A DNA stretch of 18,466 nucleotides from Actinomycetes bacterium (GTDB lineage: Bacteria > Actinomycetota > Acidimicrobiia > Acidimicrobiales > Palsa-688). The DNA is taken from NCBI GenBank assembly GCA_021811865.1, contig JAKAQB010000066.1:1-18466 (forward strand). The letters are read 5' to 3'. Shown here in pieces: positions 1-7,516 of the stretch. The position numbers and the translations under genes were made by a program. The notes under the pieces are model-generated. The model did no database searches and had not been told where the DNA came from. It saw only the letters and a program-made list of their open reading frames with translations. Position 1 is the stretch's first letter, and each line of letters begins with the position of its first letter.

Positions 1-122
1 GCGCCACGCCGATCGACACGGCCATCACGTCGACGCCACCGCCCGCCGCCCAACACCTACGGCCACCTCAACTGCTCCCACGGCGGCCCACACCCTCATG
101 GCGACCCCAAAGACCTGAACGG
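1..122. other. Sequence downstream of the SIR2 gene, no gene supported
   Basis: These 122 bases follow the SIR2 stop codon. Short frames are open on both strands, and a plus-strand gene could end here from outside the window, but no frame shows a recognisable family motif. No terminator hairpin with a T-run was seen. Confidence 0.4.
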
Positions 123-1877
123 TTACGCCGCGAGAGTGAACCCTTCGAGCTCGCCGCCAAACATCCCAGCCTGAATCGGCCCGTCGTCTGTGGCAGCGAT
201 CGCTCTCGCGTGCTGACTTATCCGGGGGTACTGCTGCCCCCACAGGCCGGTGCGGGGAAGCCAGTACCCGCCGTACCTCTGGGGTGCGTGCAGAGTTGAG
301 CTCTCCGTGTCGCTCTCGGAGGCGCGCGCGTTCCAGTAGATGCTTGACGCGGCGAGGAGGTACTCGGTCGTCTCGGCGGCTCGGTCGAGGTCGGTGACGG
401 TGAGAAGAAGGCTGCGGGTAAGGGCTGATCGGATGACGTCGCGCAGGTGATCGACTGGGCTGTCGTTGGCTCGGAGCCCGGTTGGTCGCCCGTTCTGGTT
501 GTAGAAACCGCCGAGCACCTGCCCTGGGTCGAGGGTGCACGCCGCGGGGCCTCGCCGTCCCGACGAGCTGACGTCGAGCTGCAGCGCGTCCAGTCGAGCG
601 AGGAGGTCCCACCGGTTGGCGGCCGCGGCAGCTACGGCGCCGGTCTGGAAGAGGAGAAGCCCTGGGTAGCGCGTGAGGTTGATGAGCGGCGTGCTCCCAC
701 CCGCCGGTGGCCTGCCGACGCGCTCAGCGAAGTCGGCGATCGCTGGGATCCACCAAGCATCGGTCTGACGGTCTCCCCAGTACGCGGCGATCGCCACGAC
801 GGCGAGGAGGATCTCCGACTCGGCTTCGAGTGCCTCGACGTCGCGTCCGTAACCCTCGAGGGTCCCGCCTTGGAAGTTGTCTCTGGCTATCTGGGGGCTG
901 GCGGCGACGCTCGCGAGCTGCTCTTTGATCAGGTCGTGCAGCCGTATCCGGTCCCCGCCCTCGGCGATCGCCCGCTTTGCCATAGCGGAGGCGAGCGTCA
1001 CGGTCTGCGGGACGGGGCGGTCGATCTCTGCGAGGGCTGCGGTCGCCTCGGCCACTTTGTCGAAGAACGCGTCCGCGGTCTCGGTCGCGACGGTGGCACC
1101 TCGCAGGTCAACGAGGCGTTTGGCGTTGTCGCTCAGCGAGCCGGGATCGACCCACCACGTGGAGAAACGTCTGGTTGCCGAGCGCTCAATCGCCGTGCGC
1201 AGAGCCACGTCGTAGGTCGCCGACCAGCCGACAACGATCAAGCCGTACTCGTCGAAGACGCGGTCAAGCAGGCGATCAACGGGCGGCTGGTAGGAGGCAA
1301 GCTCCTCGGTCGTGTTGAGCAGACCGGGATCGAGGTAGTCGCCGTGCAGCTTGATCACCTGACAGCGTTGCAAGTGCAAGGGCAGCGCCCCCGCGACCGC
1401 GGTGGGGGTCGCCGTGACGACGTAGGGAACGCCTTGAGCGTCGAGCGCGTGCTCGACCAGCCGGTCGAAGTTCGTGGTGAGGATCACCGTGACCAGGCCG
1501 GCGCTCGCCAGCTGGGCAAGGCCACGGTGTGCAGCGGTCGGAACCTTCAGCCCTTGCTCCCGCTCCTCCTCGGTGGGCTCGAAGTAGCCCCGGAGCAGCC
1601 CGACGCGCTCTTCGGGGCGCGAGGTGAGCCCGGCGAGGATCTGGTCGTAGGTGGCAGGCGTGCCGGTCTGCGCCGAGTACCAGGAAACCGGGTCGGCGGC
1701 CGCTTCCTCTTGCGCGCCGAGCGCGACGGCGTGCCGCCGGCAAAGGTCAACAAGGACCTCGTATCCGGTCGGCACGCCGGCGGCCCGAGAGACGCCGCTG
1801 CCGAGGAGCACGGCGTATGCCCCTGGCGTGGCATGAAGGGCGAAGGCGGCAGCGATCTCAGGTGAGACGCCGGTCAT
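123..1877 (-). CDS. SIR2-family NAD+-hydrolase-like defence protein
   Basis: A 584-aa protein with an N-terminal SIR2-like domain of the type found in anti-phage systems. Visible motifs are GSGVSRAAGVP (about residues 26-36, NAD-binding loop), TTNFD (134-138, with the conserved Asn), KLHG (176-179, with the catalytic-type His) and VGWSATYD (216-223). In characterised defence SIR2 proteins this domain degrades NAD+ and stops growth of the infected cell; that activity is inferred here. The C-terminal half (about 300-584) matches nothing I recognise and may be the sensing or partner-binding part. The ATG at 1877 is chosen because it directly precedes the SIR2 core and has GAAGGG about 11 bases upstream; the frame stays open to a start at 1985, which would overlap the preceding gene. 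It is the last gene of the cluster, 55 bp after the coiled-coil gene. Confidence 0.85.
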   Translation of the reverse strand: MTGVSPEIAAAFALHATPGAYAVLLGSGVSRAAGVPTGYEVLVDLCRRHAVALGAQEEAAADPVSWYSAQTGTPATYDQILAGLTSRPEERVGLLRGYFEPTEEEREQGLKVPTAAHRGLAQLASAGLVTVILTTNFDRLVEHALDAQGVPYVVTATPTAVAGALPLHLQRCQVIKLHGDYLDPGLLNTTEELASYQPPVDRLLDRVFDEYGLIVVGWSATYDVALRTAIERSATRRFSTWWVDPGSLSDNAKRLVDLRGATVATETADAFFDKVAEATAALAEIDRPVPQTVTLASAMAKRAIAEGGDRIRLHDLIKEQLASVAASPQIARDNFQGGTLEGYGRDVEALEAESEILLAVVAIAAYWGDRQTDAWWIPAIADFAERVGRPPAGGSTPLINLTRYPGLLLFQTGAVAAAAANRWDLLARLDALQLDVSSSGRRGPAACTLDPGQVLGGFYNQNGRPTGLRANDSPVDHLRDVIRSALTRSLLLTVTDLDRAAETTEYLLAASSIYWNARASESDTESSTLHAPQRYGGYWLPRTGLWGQQYPRISQHARAIAATDDGPIQAGMFGGELEGFTLAA

Positions 1878-1932
1878 GGTCCGCTTGTCCCTTCGCCAGA
1901 ATGGGTGCGGCGGCGTCGAGGTCGCAATGTCC

Positions 1933-3447
1933 TCATGCGGCCGGGTCCGCCGCTTCAGACATAGAGCCGCTCGCGAGGGCGGCACGGGCCTGGTCGATGG
2001 TCAGAAGGACCGAGCCCTGCAGTCCCTCAAGGCCGGTGACAACCTTGCCGGCCCCGTTTCGGACGGCCACCGCTGCCTTGATGATGTCGCCCATCTCGAC
2101 GAGCCTGCGGCGAGCATCGTCGAGCTTGGCATCGACGAGGCGCAGATCGCCAGATCGGTCATCGGTAAGGCGGCGCTGAGCTTGCACGAGAAGGAGCTGG
2201 ATCGTGGCCCGCAGCAGCCCGGGGTCGTCCTCGTCCGGGTTGAAGGCGACAACCATGCGGGTCGGCGAGATGATCGCTACCAGCTCGTTGCCGGGGGTCA
2301 GCTCGCGGGTAGGCACAATCCCCAGGGCAGCCTGGGCGCCGCGGTTGCGCTCGGCGACGTCGAGATACTGCTGCCAATTGCGGGGGTGCCCCTGGGTGGT
2401 CAGCTCTACGACAACGCATGGGGCCGGACCGCCAGCCTCCACAGCCGCTGCCTCGACCACGCCGTCGCCCTTCTTGCAGGCCTTGACTCGACCGACGCTG
2501 TCGGAGGTGTCGGTATACGAGCACGCCATGCCAACGGCGATGGCCTCCAGGCTGGCTCCCACGCGCTCCTGAAATGGCTTGCCCTTCGCCGGTGACGCTT
2601 CCTGGGCAGCGGCCACGGCTGCGGCGGTGGTTGCCGCGGCGGCAGCTCCGCCGACCAGCTCCTGCACGTGGTCGAGCCTTGAGGTCAGCTCGGCGTGGTG
2701 GCGCTGCTGCTGGTCGATCATCCGTCGCTCAAGGGCGCCGAGCGGGCTGGAAGGGTTGTTAACGTCGAGCGTCTTGCCGACCTCGGAGAGCGTGGAGGTA
2801 AGGCTGCCGTGCCAGGCCACCTGGGCGTCGCTCATCGCTCGTCCGATGATGTCTTTGATGGCGCCGACGACGGCTCCGTCGCTTCCGGCGAGCAGGCGAT
2901 CCAGGTCGCGCTGGAGACCGTCCATCGTCGTGGTGAGGCCCGTGGTGAGGTCCTGATGAAATCGCTCTCGGGCGGATTCGATGATCTTGGCCGTCTCCTC
3001 GGTTGCCTCCTTGGTTGCCTTCGTGGTGAGGTCGACCGCCCGCGTGCTGGCGCGTACGGCGTCCTCGACGAGACTGGTTCCTGCCGTCTCGGCCCGCTCG
3101 GCCAGTTGGCTGACCGTCCCTGCGAGCGAGATCGCGGTGGTGCTGTCGGCGGTGGCGCGCAGCACGCGGGCGCCGAGGCAGACCGCGGTCCGGTGGAACT
3201 CCGACAGGTCGCATCCCTCGACGTCGCTGAGATCCACGGTCTCGCCGCGGGCGCCTTTGCTCCAGTGCAACGCTTCGGCGGTCACCTCCGCGTCGTCGAC
3301 GACGGCCGAGGTGACGACCAGGCCGACGCCGCCCTGGAACCGCACCGGCGGCAGAGTGTCTTCCGACGTGATCGTCTCGACAGAGAGACCTCCGGCAGCT
3401 GTCGGACCAGGCTCCCTGGAATGATCAATGCTTCGTACCGTGCTCAA
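1933..3447 (-). CDS. Coiled-coil protein with PD-(D/E)XK-like C-terminal domain
   Basis: A 504-aa protein of no family I can name. Using the TTG start, residues about 110-270 are a long, Thr/Glu/Arg-rich helical region likely to form a coiled coil. An alanine-rich linker follows (about 267-283), and then a domain resembling the restriction-endonuclease fold. That domain has KKGDGVV (Asp 328), VVVELTTQ (Glu 348) and a WQQYL...A.LGIVPT stretch like DUF2130-type nucleases. The usual catalytic Lys after the Glu is replaced by Thr, so it may bind rather than cut DNA. The TTG at 3447 is preferred because GAGGAG sits 9 bases upstream; an in-frame GTG at 3531 would add 28 residues but lacks a clear ribosome site. 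The gene has its own strong promoter and is followed directly by the SIR2 gene, suggesting a sensor/effector pair. Confidence 0.7.
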   Translation of the reverse strand: MSTVRSIDHSREPGPTAAGGLSVETITSEDTLPPVRFQGGVGLVVTSAVVDDAEVTAEALHWSKGARGETVDLSDVEGCDLSEFHRTAVCLGARVLRATADSTTAISLAGTVSQLAERAETAGTSLVEDAVRASTRAVDLTTKATKEATEETAKIIESARERFHQDLTTGLTTTMDGLQRDLDRLLAGSDGAVVGAIKDIIGRAMSDAQVAWHGSLTSTLSEVGKTLDVNNPSSPLGALERRMIDQQQRHHAELTSRLDHVQELVGGAAAAATTAAAVAAAQEASPAKGKPFQERVGASLEAIAVGMACSYTDTSDSVGRVKACKKGDGVVEAAAVEAGGPAPCVVVELTTQGHPRNWQQYLDVAERNRGAQAALGIVPTRELTPGNELVAIISPTRMVVAFNPDEDDPGLLRATIQLLLVQAQRRLTDDRSGDLRLVDAKLDDARRRLVEMGDIIKAAVAVRNGAGKVVTGLEGLQGSVLLTIDQARAALASGSMSEAADPAA

Positions 3448-3456
3448 GTTGAACTT

Positions 3457-3462
3457 CTCCTC
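3457..3462 (-). promoter_or_regulatory. Ribosome binding site deciding the TTG start at 3447
   Basis: GAGGAG on the minus strand, with 9 bases between it and the TTG codon at 3447-3445. It lies inside the longer frame that begins at GTG 3531, so it supports the shorter protein as the main product. Confidence 0.6.
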
Positions 3463-3539
3463 TCTTGTTGGATGGGTGAGCTCGGATAGGCCCGCGGTAC
3501 GATCGTCATCGCCAGATGAGTGCCGCACCACGGTGCCCG

Positions 3540-3570
3540 GTGAAGGGGCTCGCTAAGCGAGCCCCTTCAC
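3540..3570 (-). repeat. Perfect 14-bp inverted repeat (hairpin) in the leader
   Basis: Two perfectly complementary 14-base arms, GTGAAGGGGCTCGC and its complement, are separated by three bases. The hairpin lies between the promoter at 3670-3699 and the start of the coiled-coil gene, so it is in the 5' leader of the effector transcript. Neither strand shows a following T-run, so a classical intrinsic terminator is not supported; an attenuator, mRNA stabiliser, actinobacterial-type terminator or protein-binding site are all possible. Confidence 0.75.
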
Positions 3571-3604
3571 GGTCTTCGGGCTTCAGCGTCTTGTCCTTGT
3601 GTCA

Positions 3605-3610
3605 CCTCCT
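3605..3610 (-). promoter_or_regulatory. Orphan consensus Shine-Dalgarno in the leader
   Basis: The minus strand reads AGGAGGTGA at 3610-3602, a long match to the usual 16S anti-Shine-Dalgarno. There is no ATG, GTG or TTG at normal spacing after it. The frame entered at AAG (3598) stays open for 30 codons to a TGA at 3508-3506, running through the hairpin. This could be a decayed leader peptide or a ribosome-loading element. Confidence 0.4.
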
Positions 3611-3669
3611 GCTCGGTATCGGTCAGCCGCCTCAGTTCGTCTTGACGAATCACTAGTGCGACTTATTCA

Positions 3670-3699
3670 GTTATACCGAACAACCGGGTGGGCTGTCAA
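3670..3699 (-). promoter_or_regulatory. Strong sigma70-type promoter for the coiled-coil/SIR2 pair
   Basis: On the minus strand, TTGACA (3699-3694) is followed by an 18-base spacer and TATAAC (3675-3670), predicting a transcript start near 3663. The -35 overlaps the stop codon of the intein-like gene, so this is an internal promoter at the operon's only large gap. It would produce a leader of about 215 nt before the TTG start at 3447. Confidence 0.7.
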
Positions 3700-4562
3700 T
3701 CCTCGTCTCGGGATCGGCGGGCTCGGACGATGGCGAGGTCGGTCACGGCAGATCCTTCATCCTCGATTTGGATATCAACGCACGCCGCGGTGAGCTGGCG
3801 CGCTCTCGTGGCCGTCGTGAAAACATCTCCGACTCCCGCGCAGATTCGGGCCTCGACCGGACCGTAGGCGGGGCTCCAGCTGACGGCTGCCGGCGTGCCC
3901 GCGGCCGCGAGAGCGGCGACGAGCCGGTGCCGGAGCCGGACCTGGTCAGTCGGGGTTCGACAGACCGTGCCGTCAGGCCGGCTGGCCCAGGCGGTGACTG
4001 CCTGGAGCGCCTTCGCCTCCTGCGCGCTTGGCGGTCCGGTTCCGACCGTCGTGTCCGTCGGATTGAAGGTGAGGGCGGTCCACCGATCGTCGCTGACGTC
4101 GCGGAACGCTACCCCGGCGACCTCAAGCAGCTGGCGGAGCCTGATGTCGGCTTGGAGACGTCGCGGGACTCGGATGACGGAGGGCTCCAAGAGGGCGAGG
4201 GCGTTGCGAGTGGCGATGACCTGGTCACCGTCGGGTGGGTCATAGGGCAGGCTTTGCGGGTGGGCGAGTTCGATCCGCGGTCCCCGCCCGGCGATGGTCT
4301 CGGAGGCGGCAGCCGTCGCGAATAGCTGGGCGCCCCGGGTGCTGATGACGCTGCGAACCTCGAGGTGGATCTCGCCCGAGCCGGCTAGGAGCACGACCGT
4401 CTCGCGGTCTGCTGGCGGGCTGACCTCTTGAATCGTCGTCGTTGCTGGCCGGCCGTCAGGTCTGATGATGACAAGCTTCGCCGTGGCGGGGAGGTCACCC
4501 ACACGCCAGGGGCCAGCGGACGTCCAGACGTAGGCGTCGACGGGGATCCGGAACGTGGCCAT
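3696..4562 (-). CDS. Stand-alone intein-like (Hint plus LAGLIDADG-like) protein without splice residues
   Basis: A 288-aa protein. Residues about 8-25 (VWTSAGPWRVGDL) resemble intein block A, but with Tyr/Val where the splicing Cys/Ser would be. Residues 63-85 (SVISTRGAQLFATAA) resemble block B, but its TxxH histidine is missing. Residues 187-245, with AWASRPDGTV followed by an L..L...G.PA.V pattern, resemble a LAGLIDADG endonuclease half. Residues 261-280 (CVDIQIEDEGSAVTDLAIV) resemble block F, but the terminal His-Asn is absent. The whole protein therefore looks like an intein with no exteins and no splicing chemistry. The ATG at 4562 has AGAGGA upstream and lies 9 bp after the previous gene. 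The assignment rests on eye-read motifs, so it is moderate; the alternative is an unknown beta-rich protein. It may serve as a protein- or DNA-binding part of the defence complex. Confidence 0.55.
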   Translation of the reverse strand: MATFRIPVDAYVWTSAGPWRVGDLPATAKLVIIRPDGRPATTTIQEVSPPADRETVVLLAGSGEIHLEVRSVISTRGAQLFATAAASETIAGRGPRIELAHPQSLPYDPPDGDQVIATRNALALLEPSVIRVPRRLQADIRLRQLLEVAGVAFRDVSDDRWTALTFNPTDTTVGTGPPSAQEAKALQAVTAWASRPDGTVCRTPTDQVRLRHRLVAALAAAGTPAAVSWSPAYGPVEARICAGVGDVFTTATRARQLTAACVDIQIEDEGSAVTDLAIVRARRSRDED

Positions 4563-4571
4563 CGGGGTCCT

Positions 4572-5177
4572 CTAGGGCCGCGGCCATGCCTGCAGCGTGG
4601 CCCCACCGAGGCGCCCCCAACCGGCGAACTCTGCGTGGCTGATCAGCGTGTCAGCCCAGGCTCGTCCCGTGCGGGGCTGGTGGGGCTCGGGCAGCTGGTC
4701 GTGAGAGACACTGCCCTGGACGTGGAGGATCTCTCGAAGCTCGCGGAGCTGTCGTGCGATCTCCTCCGCGTCAGCTGGACGGTAGAGGGCAAGGTAGGGC
4801 TCGTCCTGAGCGGTGAGAAGCCCGAGCCGATCCACGTGCCCGGCGATGACGAGGTGATGCAACAGCGCCCGGGCGGCGGCCTTCGAGCAGCTTGGCTCCA
4901 TGGCCGCGCTGGCCATGCCTGCCAAAACGCTAAGCGGGGTGATCAGCCGATCGGCGAGAAGCTGGTCAGCGGTGTTCTGTGCCGCCTCGACCAGCTCGCC
5001 GACGGTGATGGCCGCGGGGTGAAGGAGCCAAGCCTCTGCGACCTTTGACCTTGTGATCCTTCCGGTCGCCAGCGCCCTATCGACGGGCTGCCGCAGGCCG
5101 AGGAATCTGATGAGTCGGTCGCTTTCCCGGCTAGCGACGACCGCCTTGGGGGTGCTAGCCGTGCTTTGGCGCGGCAT
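4572..5177 (-). CDS. Hypothetical protein with winged-helix-like segment
   Basis: A 201-aa protein I do not recognise. Residues about 96-145 read as helix-helix-helix followed by a hairpin (SKAAARALLHHLVIAGHV, then LLTAQDEPYLALYR). This is the pattern of a winged helix-turn-helix and suggests binding to DNA or to a partner. No catalytic motif, signal peptide or membrane segment is visible. Its ATG lies inside the end of the second ATPase gene (23-bp overlap) and its stop is 9 bp before the intein-like gene, so it is translated as part of the same operon. Inference: a small structural or adaptor subunit of the ATPase machine. Confidence 0.7.
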   Translation of the reverse strand: MPRQSTASTPKAVVASRESDRLIRFLGLRQPVDRALATGRITRSKVAEAWLLHPAAITVGELVEAAQNTADQLLADRLITPLSVLAGMASAAMEPSCSKAAARALLHHLVIAGHVDRLGLLTAQDEPYLALYRPADAEEIARQLRELREILHVQGSVSHDQLPEPHQPRTGRAWADTLISHAEFAGWGRLGGATLQAWPRP

Positions 5178-6243
5178 CGCGTTCGGGGAGGTGGGCGATG
5201 GCGTAGGTCTTGTCGATCGTGGTGATGGTGTGCTCGGCGATGTCGAACTCGGCCTCGCGAAGGATCGCGTCGAAGGCGAGGATCACGGTTCGAGGGCTGA
5301 GCTCCGGGGAACCCAGCAACAGCTCGTCGATCGCCGCCTCGATGGCAGCCAGCTCGAATGGCGCGGGGGCGGTGCTGGGGTCGATCGACCAATGCCGCAG
5401 CAAGCCGATCACCAAGTCGACGGCCTCATCCCGGGTGATGGCGGGCAGGTCAATGACGTCGTTGGCGCGGTCGGCGAGGGGGCCGCCGATCAGGGCGTGC
5501 ATGGTGGCCTGCTGGGCTGCGGTGAACGACAGGACCATGGTGAGGCCGTCGGGGTTCTTGTCGAACACCTTGTGCAGGCCTCCGACGGCCTCGTCACGCT
5601 TCTTGTTAGCCAGATCGGCGAGCTCTTGCACCTCGTCCACCAGCAGCAGGACGGCGCGGTCGCGGCGACGTAGCACCTTGATGAGGTCACCGAGCGCGTC
5701 GATGGCCTCGGACGGGCTGTGAATCTGGCTGGTTATGCCGATATCCCTGTTGGCTTGTCGTTGCACACGGTCGCCCCGCAGCCACGCCTGGGCGATCCTC
5801 GCCGACTCGTCCTGATAGGTGCCGATGGCGATGATGGCCCGTTCCACGTCGTTCGTCACCTGGCCTCGGATGGTGCGGTCCATGAGGTCGCGGCCGGCGG
5901 ACGCGAGCGCTCCCACGCTGATGGCGCTGTCGACCGCGGCTCGGTACACATCGAAGAACGAGCCGATCCCTCGTGGGGTGGTGAGCATGATGGTGACCAG
6001 ATCGGACTGGCTCTTGGCGAGCTGCTCCATGTGTCGAAGGGCGTGGGTCTTTCCCGACCCGAGGTCGGCCCACATGAGGAATAGCTGGGATGCGGGCACA
6101 CGAGACGCGCTACGCAAGAGGAGCCTCACCCGCCGCAGGACCTCTGGGCGGCCGATCCAGACGTCGGCGTTGTCGGGTCCGGCACGGTTGAAGGGCCAGC
6201 CCTTGAGCCCGATGTGCTCGTAGGAGTAGACGCGTTCACTCAT
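5155..6243 (-). CDS. AAA+/ORC-like ATPase, second copy in the cluster
   Basis: A 362-aa P-loop ATPase. The Walker A motif is ADLGSGKTH (about 59-67) and Walker B is AVLLLVDEVQEL (197-208, Asp-Glu 203-204). An AWLRG segment (153-157) sits between them. The N-terminal region (YEHIGLKGWPF...VWIGRPEVL) and the Walker region (GSGKTHALRHMEQL) align by eye with the other ATPase of the cluster at 8919-10127, so the two are paralogues. The WL(K/R)G segment resembles ATP-binding proteins of the BrxC/BrxD type in BREX systems, but I cannot confirm that membership. The ATG at 6243 overlaps the previous stop by four bases (ATGA), indicating translational coupling. Likely role: an ATP-driven switch or DNA-loading partner of the HerA-type ATPase. 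Confidence 0.8.
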   Translation of the reverse strand: MSERVYSYEHIGLKGWPFNRAGPDNADVWIGRPEVLRRVRLLLRSASRVPASQLFLMWADLGSGKTHALRHMEQLAKSQSDLVTIMLTTPRGIGSFFDVYRAAVDSAISVGALASAGRDLMDRTIRGQVTNDVERAIIAIGTYQDESARIAQAWLRGDRVQRQANRDIGITSQIHSPSEAIDALGDLIKVLRRRDRAVLLLVDEVQELADLANKKRDEAVGGLHKVFDKNPDGLTMVLSFTAAQQATMHALIGGPLADRANDVIDLPAITRDEAVDLVIGLLRHWSIDPSTAPAPFELAAIEAAIDELLLGSPELSPRTVILAFDAILREAEFDIAEHTITTIDKTYAIAHLPERDAAPKHG

Positions 6244-7514
6244 CGCCGTGCCGCCTTGCCGAGTCGGATGTAGGTCGGCTCCCCGGTCCGCGACACGCCG
6301 TAGCGGATCTCACCCGGCCGCTCCCGCTGCCGGGCGCGGAGCAGCTCCAACCCGTCGGCGAGCTCAAAGACGCCGTCGCCACCTTCGTCGAGCAGCGTCG
6401 CGATGGCAAGGAGGACCACGTCTCCTGCTGTGGCGTAGCCCAGGCCGGAGCGCATGACGCCGTAGGCCGTCTCCACGCGCCCCCATATCTCCCCAGCATC
6501 GACCGGGCGTGGACGTTTGCCTAGCGCTCGGAGGTAGCTGCCGACGAGCTGGGTGCTGAGGAAGCTGTCGATGCTCGACGCCTGCAGCAACGTGGTGAAG
6601 AATGCTTGCTGCTCGGTGGTGAGCTCGTAGCGGTAGTCGGTTCTAGATGAGCGGGTGACGAGCCCGAAGTCGACGTAGGGCTCGAGCCTGAGCGTGGCTA
6701 CCTGGTCCCTGGGGCGGCCGCCACCCCAGGTCCGCTCGGTGCTCGGGGTCCTCTCCTCGATGTGGCGAGCAAGGGCGTCGAGCCGGCCGACAACCATCCG
6801 GTCGTCGGTGGCTCGGGAGCGGGCCAGGCGATCGGCCAGGCTTCGGCACGCGACAGGGAGCTGCTCGCCGAAGCTCGCTCTAGTGAACCCCTCAGCTTCG
6901 CCGTGCTCAAAGTGCGCGGCCCAGGCGGCGGAGAGGAAGTCGCCGTCGGCCTCGATGAGCGCATGGGCCAGCAGGCAGGCTGCGCCGGGACGCTGCCTCG
7001 TTGCTGGGTCGCCGGTGACGAGCCGGAAAAGATTCGGGTCGGGGTCCCCTGCCTCGAGGCGTCGCAGATCGTCACGGTAAAGGGCGACGATGGCCTTTCC
7101 TCGGTCGCTGCGGGTGAAGTTGTGCGGGCGCACCAGGCCGAGGCTGGCGCCGAGCTGCGGCAGCTCGTCGGTGACCTCGTCGGTGACCGCGCCCGTGGCC
7201 GAGGGAAGGTCCGGGTCGGCAAGCCAGAGGTCTTGGCGCTCGACTGGGGGCAGGGCTCCGGGCTGGTCGAGCTTGGCCAGCGCGCCCTGATGGCCGCCGT
7301 ATCGCTTCCACAGTCGCAGGGCTCGGATGTAGCGGATGACCTCGTCCGAGCGCCCTTCGTCGACCTGGTGGCGTCGGCGAACGATCTCGGCATAGCGCTG
7401 CGCGAGGCCGGAGAGGTTGATCGGGGCCGTCTCGCTGGCGGCGGCGGCTACGGCTACCAGATGACCCGGGCGCTGCATGCTGACCCGTGCGAAGGTGACC
7501 CACCGCGGTGCCAT
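6240..7514 (-). CDS. Hypothetical 424-aa protein with two winged-helix-like regions
   Basis: Not a family I recognise. Two stretches have the helix-helix-wing pattern of winged-helix domains: about residues 112-146 (LGASLGLVRPHNFTRSDRGK) and about 268-310 (LEPYVDFGLVTR...YRYELTTEQQAF). The rest is predicted helical, with no catalytic motif, signal peptide or membrane span. The gene lies 2 bp after the HerA-type gene and overlaps the second ATPase gene by four bases, between the two motor-type ATPases. By analogy with kleisin- or adaptor-type subunits next to DNA motors, it may bridge them, but this is only inference. A start at codon 13 (ATG) is also possible. Confidence 0.75.
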   Translation of the reverse strand: MAPRWVTFARVSMQRPGHLVAVAAAASETAPINLSGLAQRYAEIVRRRHQVDEGRSDEVIRYIRALRLWKRYGGHQGALAKLDQPGALPPVERQDLWLADPDLPSATGAVTDEVTDELPQLGASLGLVRPHNFTRSDRGKAIVALYRDDLRRLEAGDPDPNLFRLVTGDPATRQRPGAACLLAHALIEADGDFLSAAWAAHFEHGEAEGFTRASFGEQLPVACRSLADRLARSRATDDRMVVGRLDALARHIEERTPSTERTWGGGRPRDQVATLRLEPYVDFGLVTRSSRTDYRYELTTEQQAFFTTLLQASSIDSFLSTQLVGSYLRALGKRPRPVDAGEIWGRVETAYGVMRSGLGYATAGDVVLLAIATLLDEGGDGVFELADGLELLRARQRERPGEIRYGVSRTGEPTYIRLGKAARR

Positions 7515-7516
7515 CG

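Noticed and set aside
447..1865. A 472-codon open frame on the plus strand opposite the SIR2 gene
   Set aside because: It shows no family motif, has low-complexity composition typical of antisense frames in GC-rich DNA, and is fully opposite a gene with clear SIR2 motifs.
3540..3570. Hairpin considered as a rho-independent terminator
   Set aside because: The stem is perfect but neither strand has a T-run after it; it also lies downstream of a strong promoter, so a leader element fits better.
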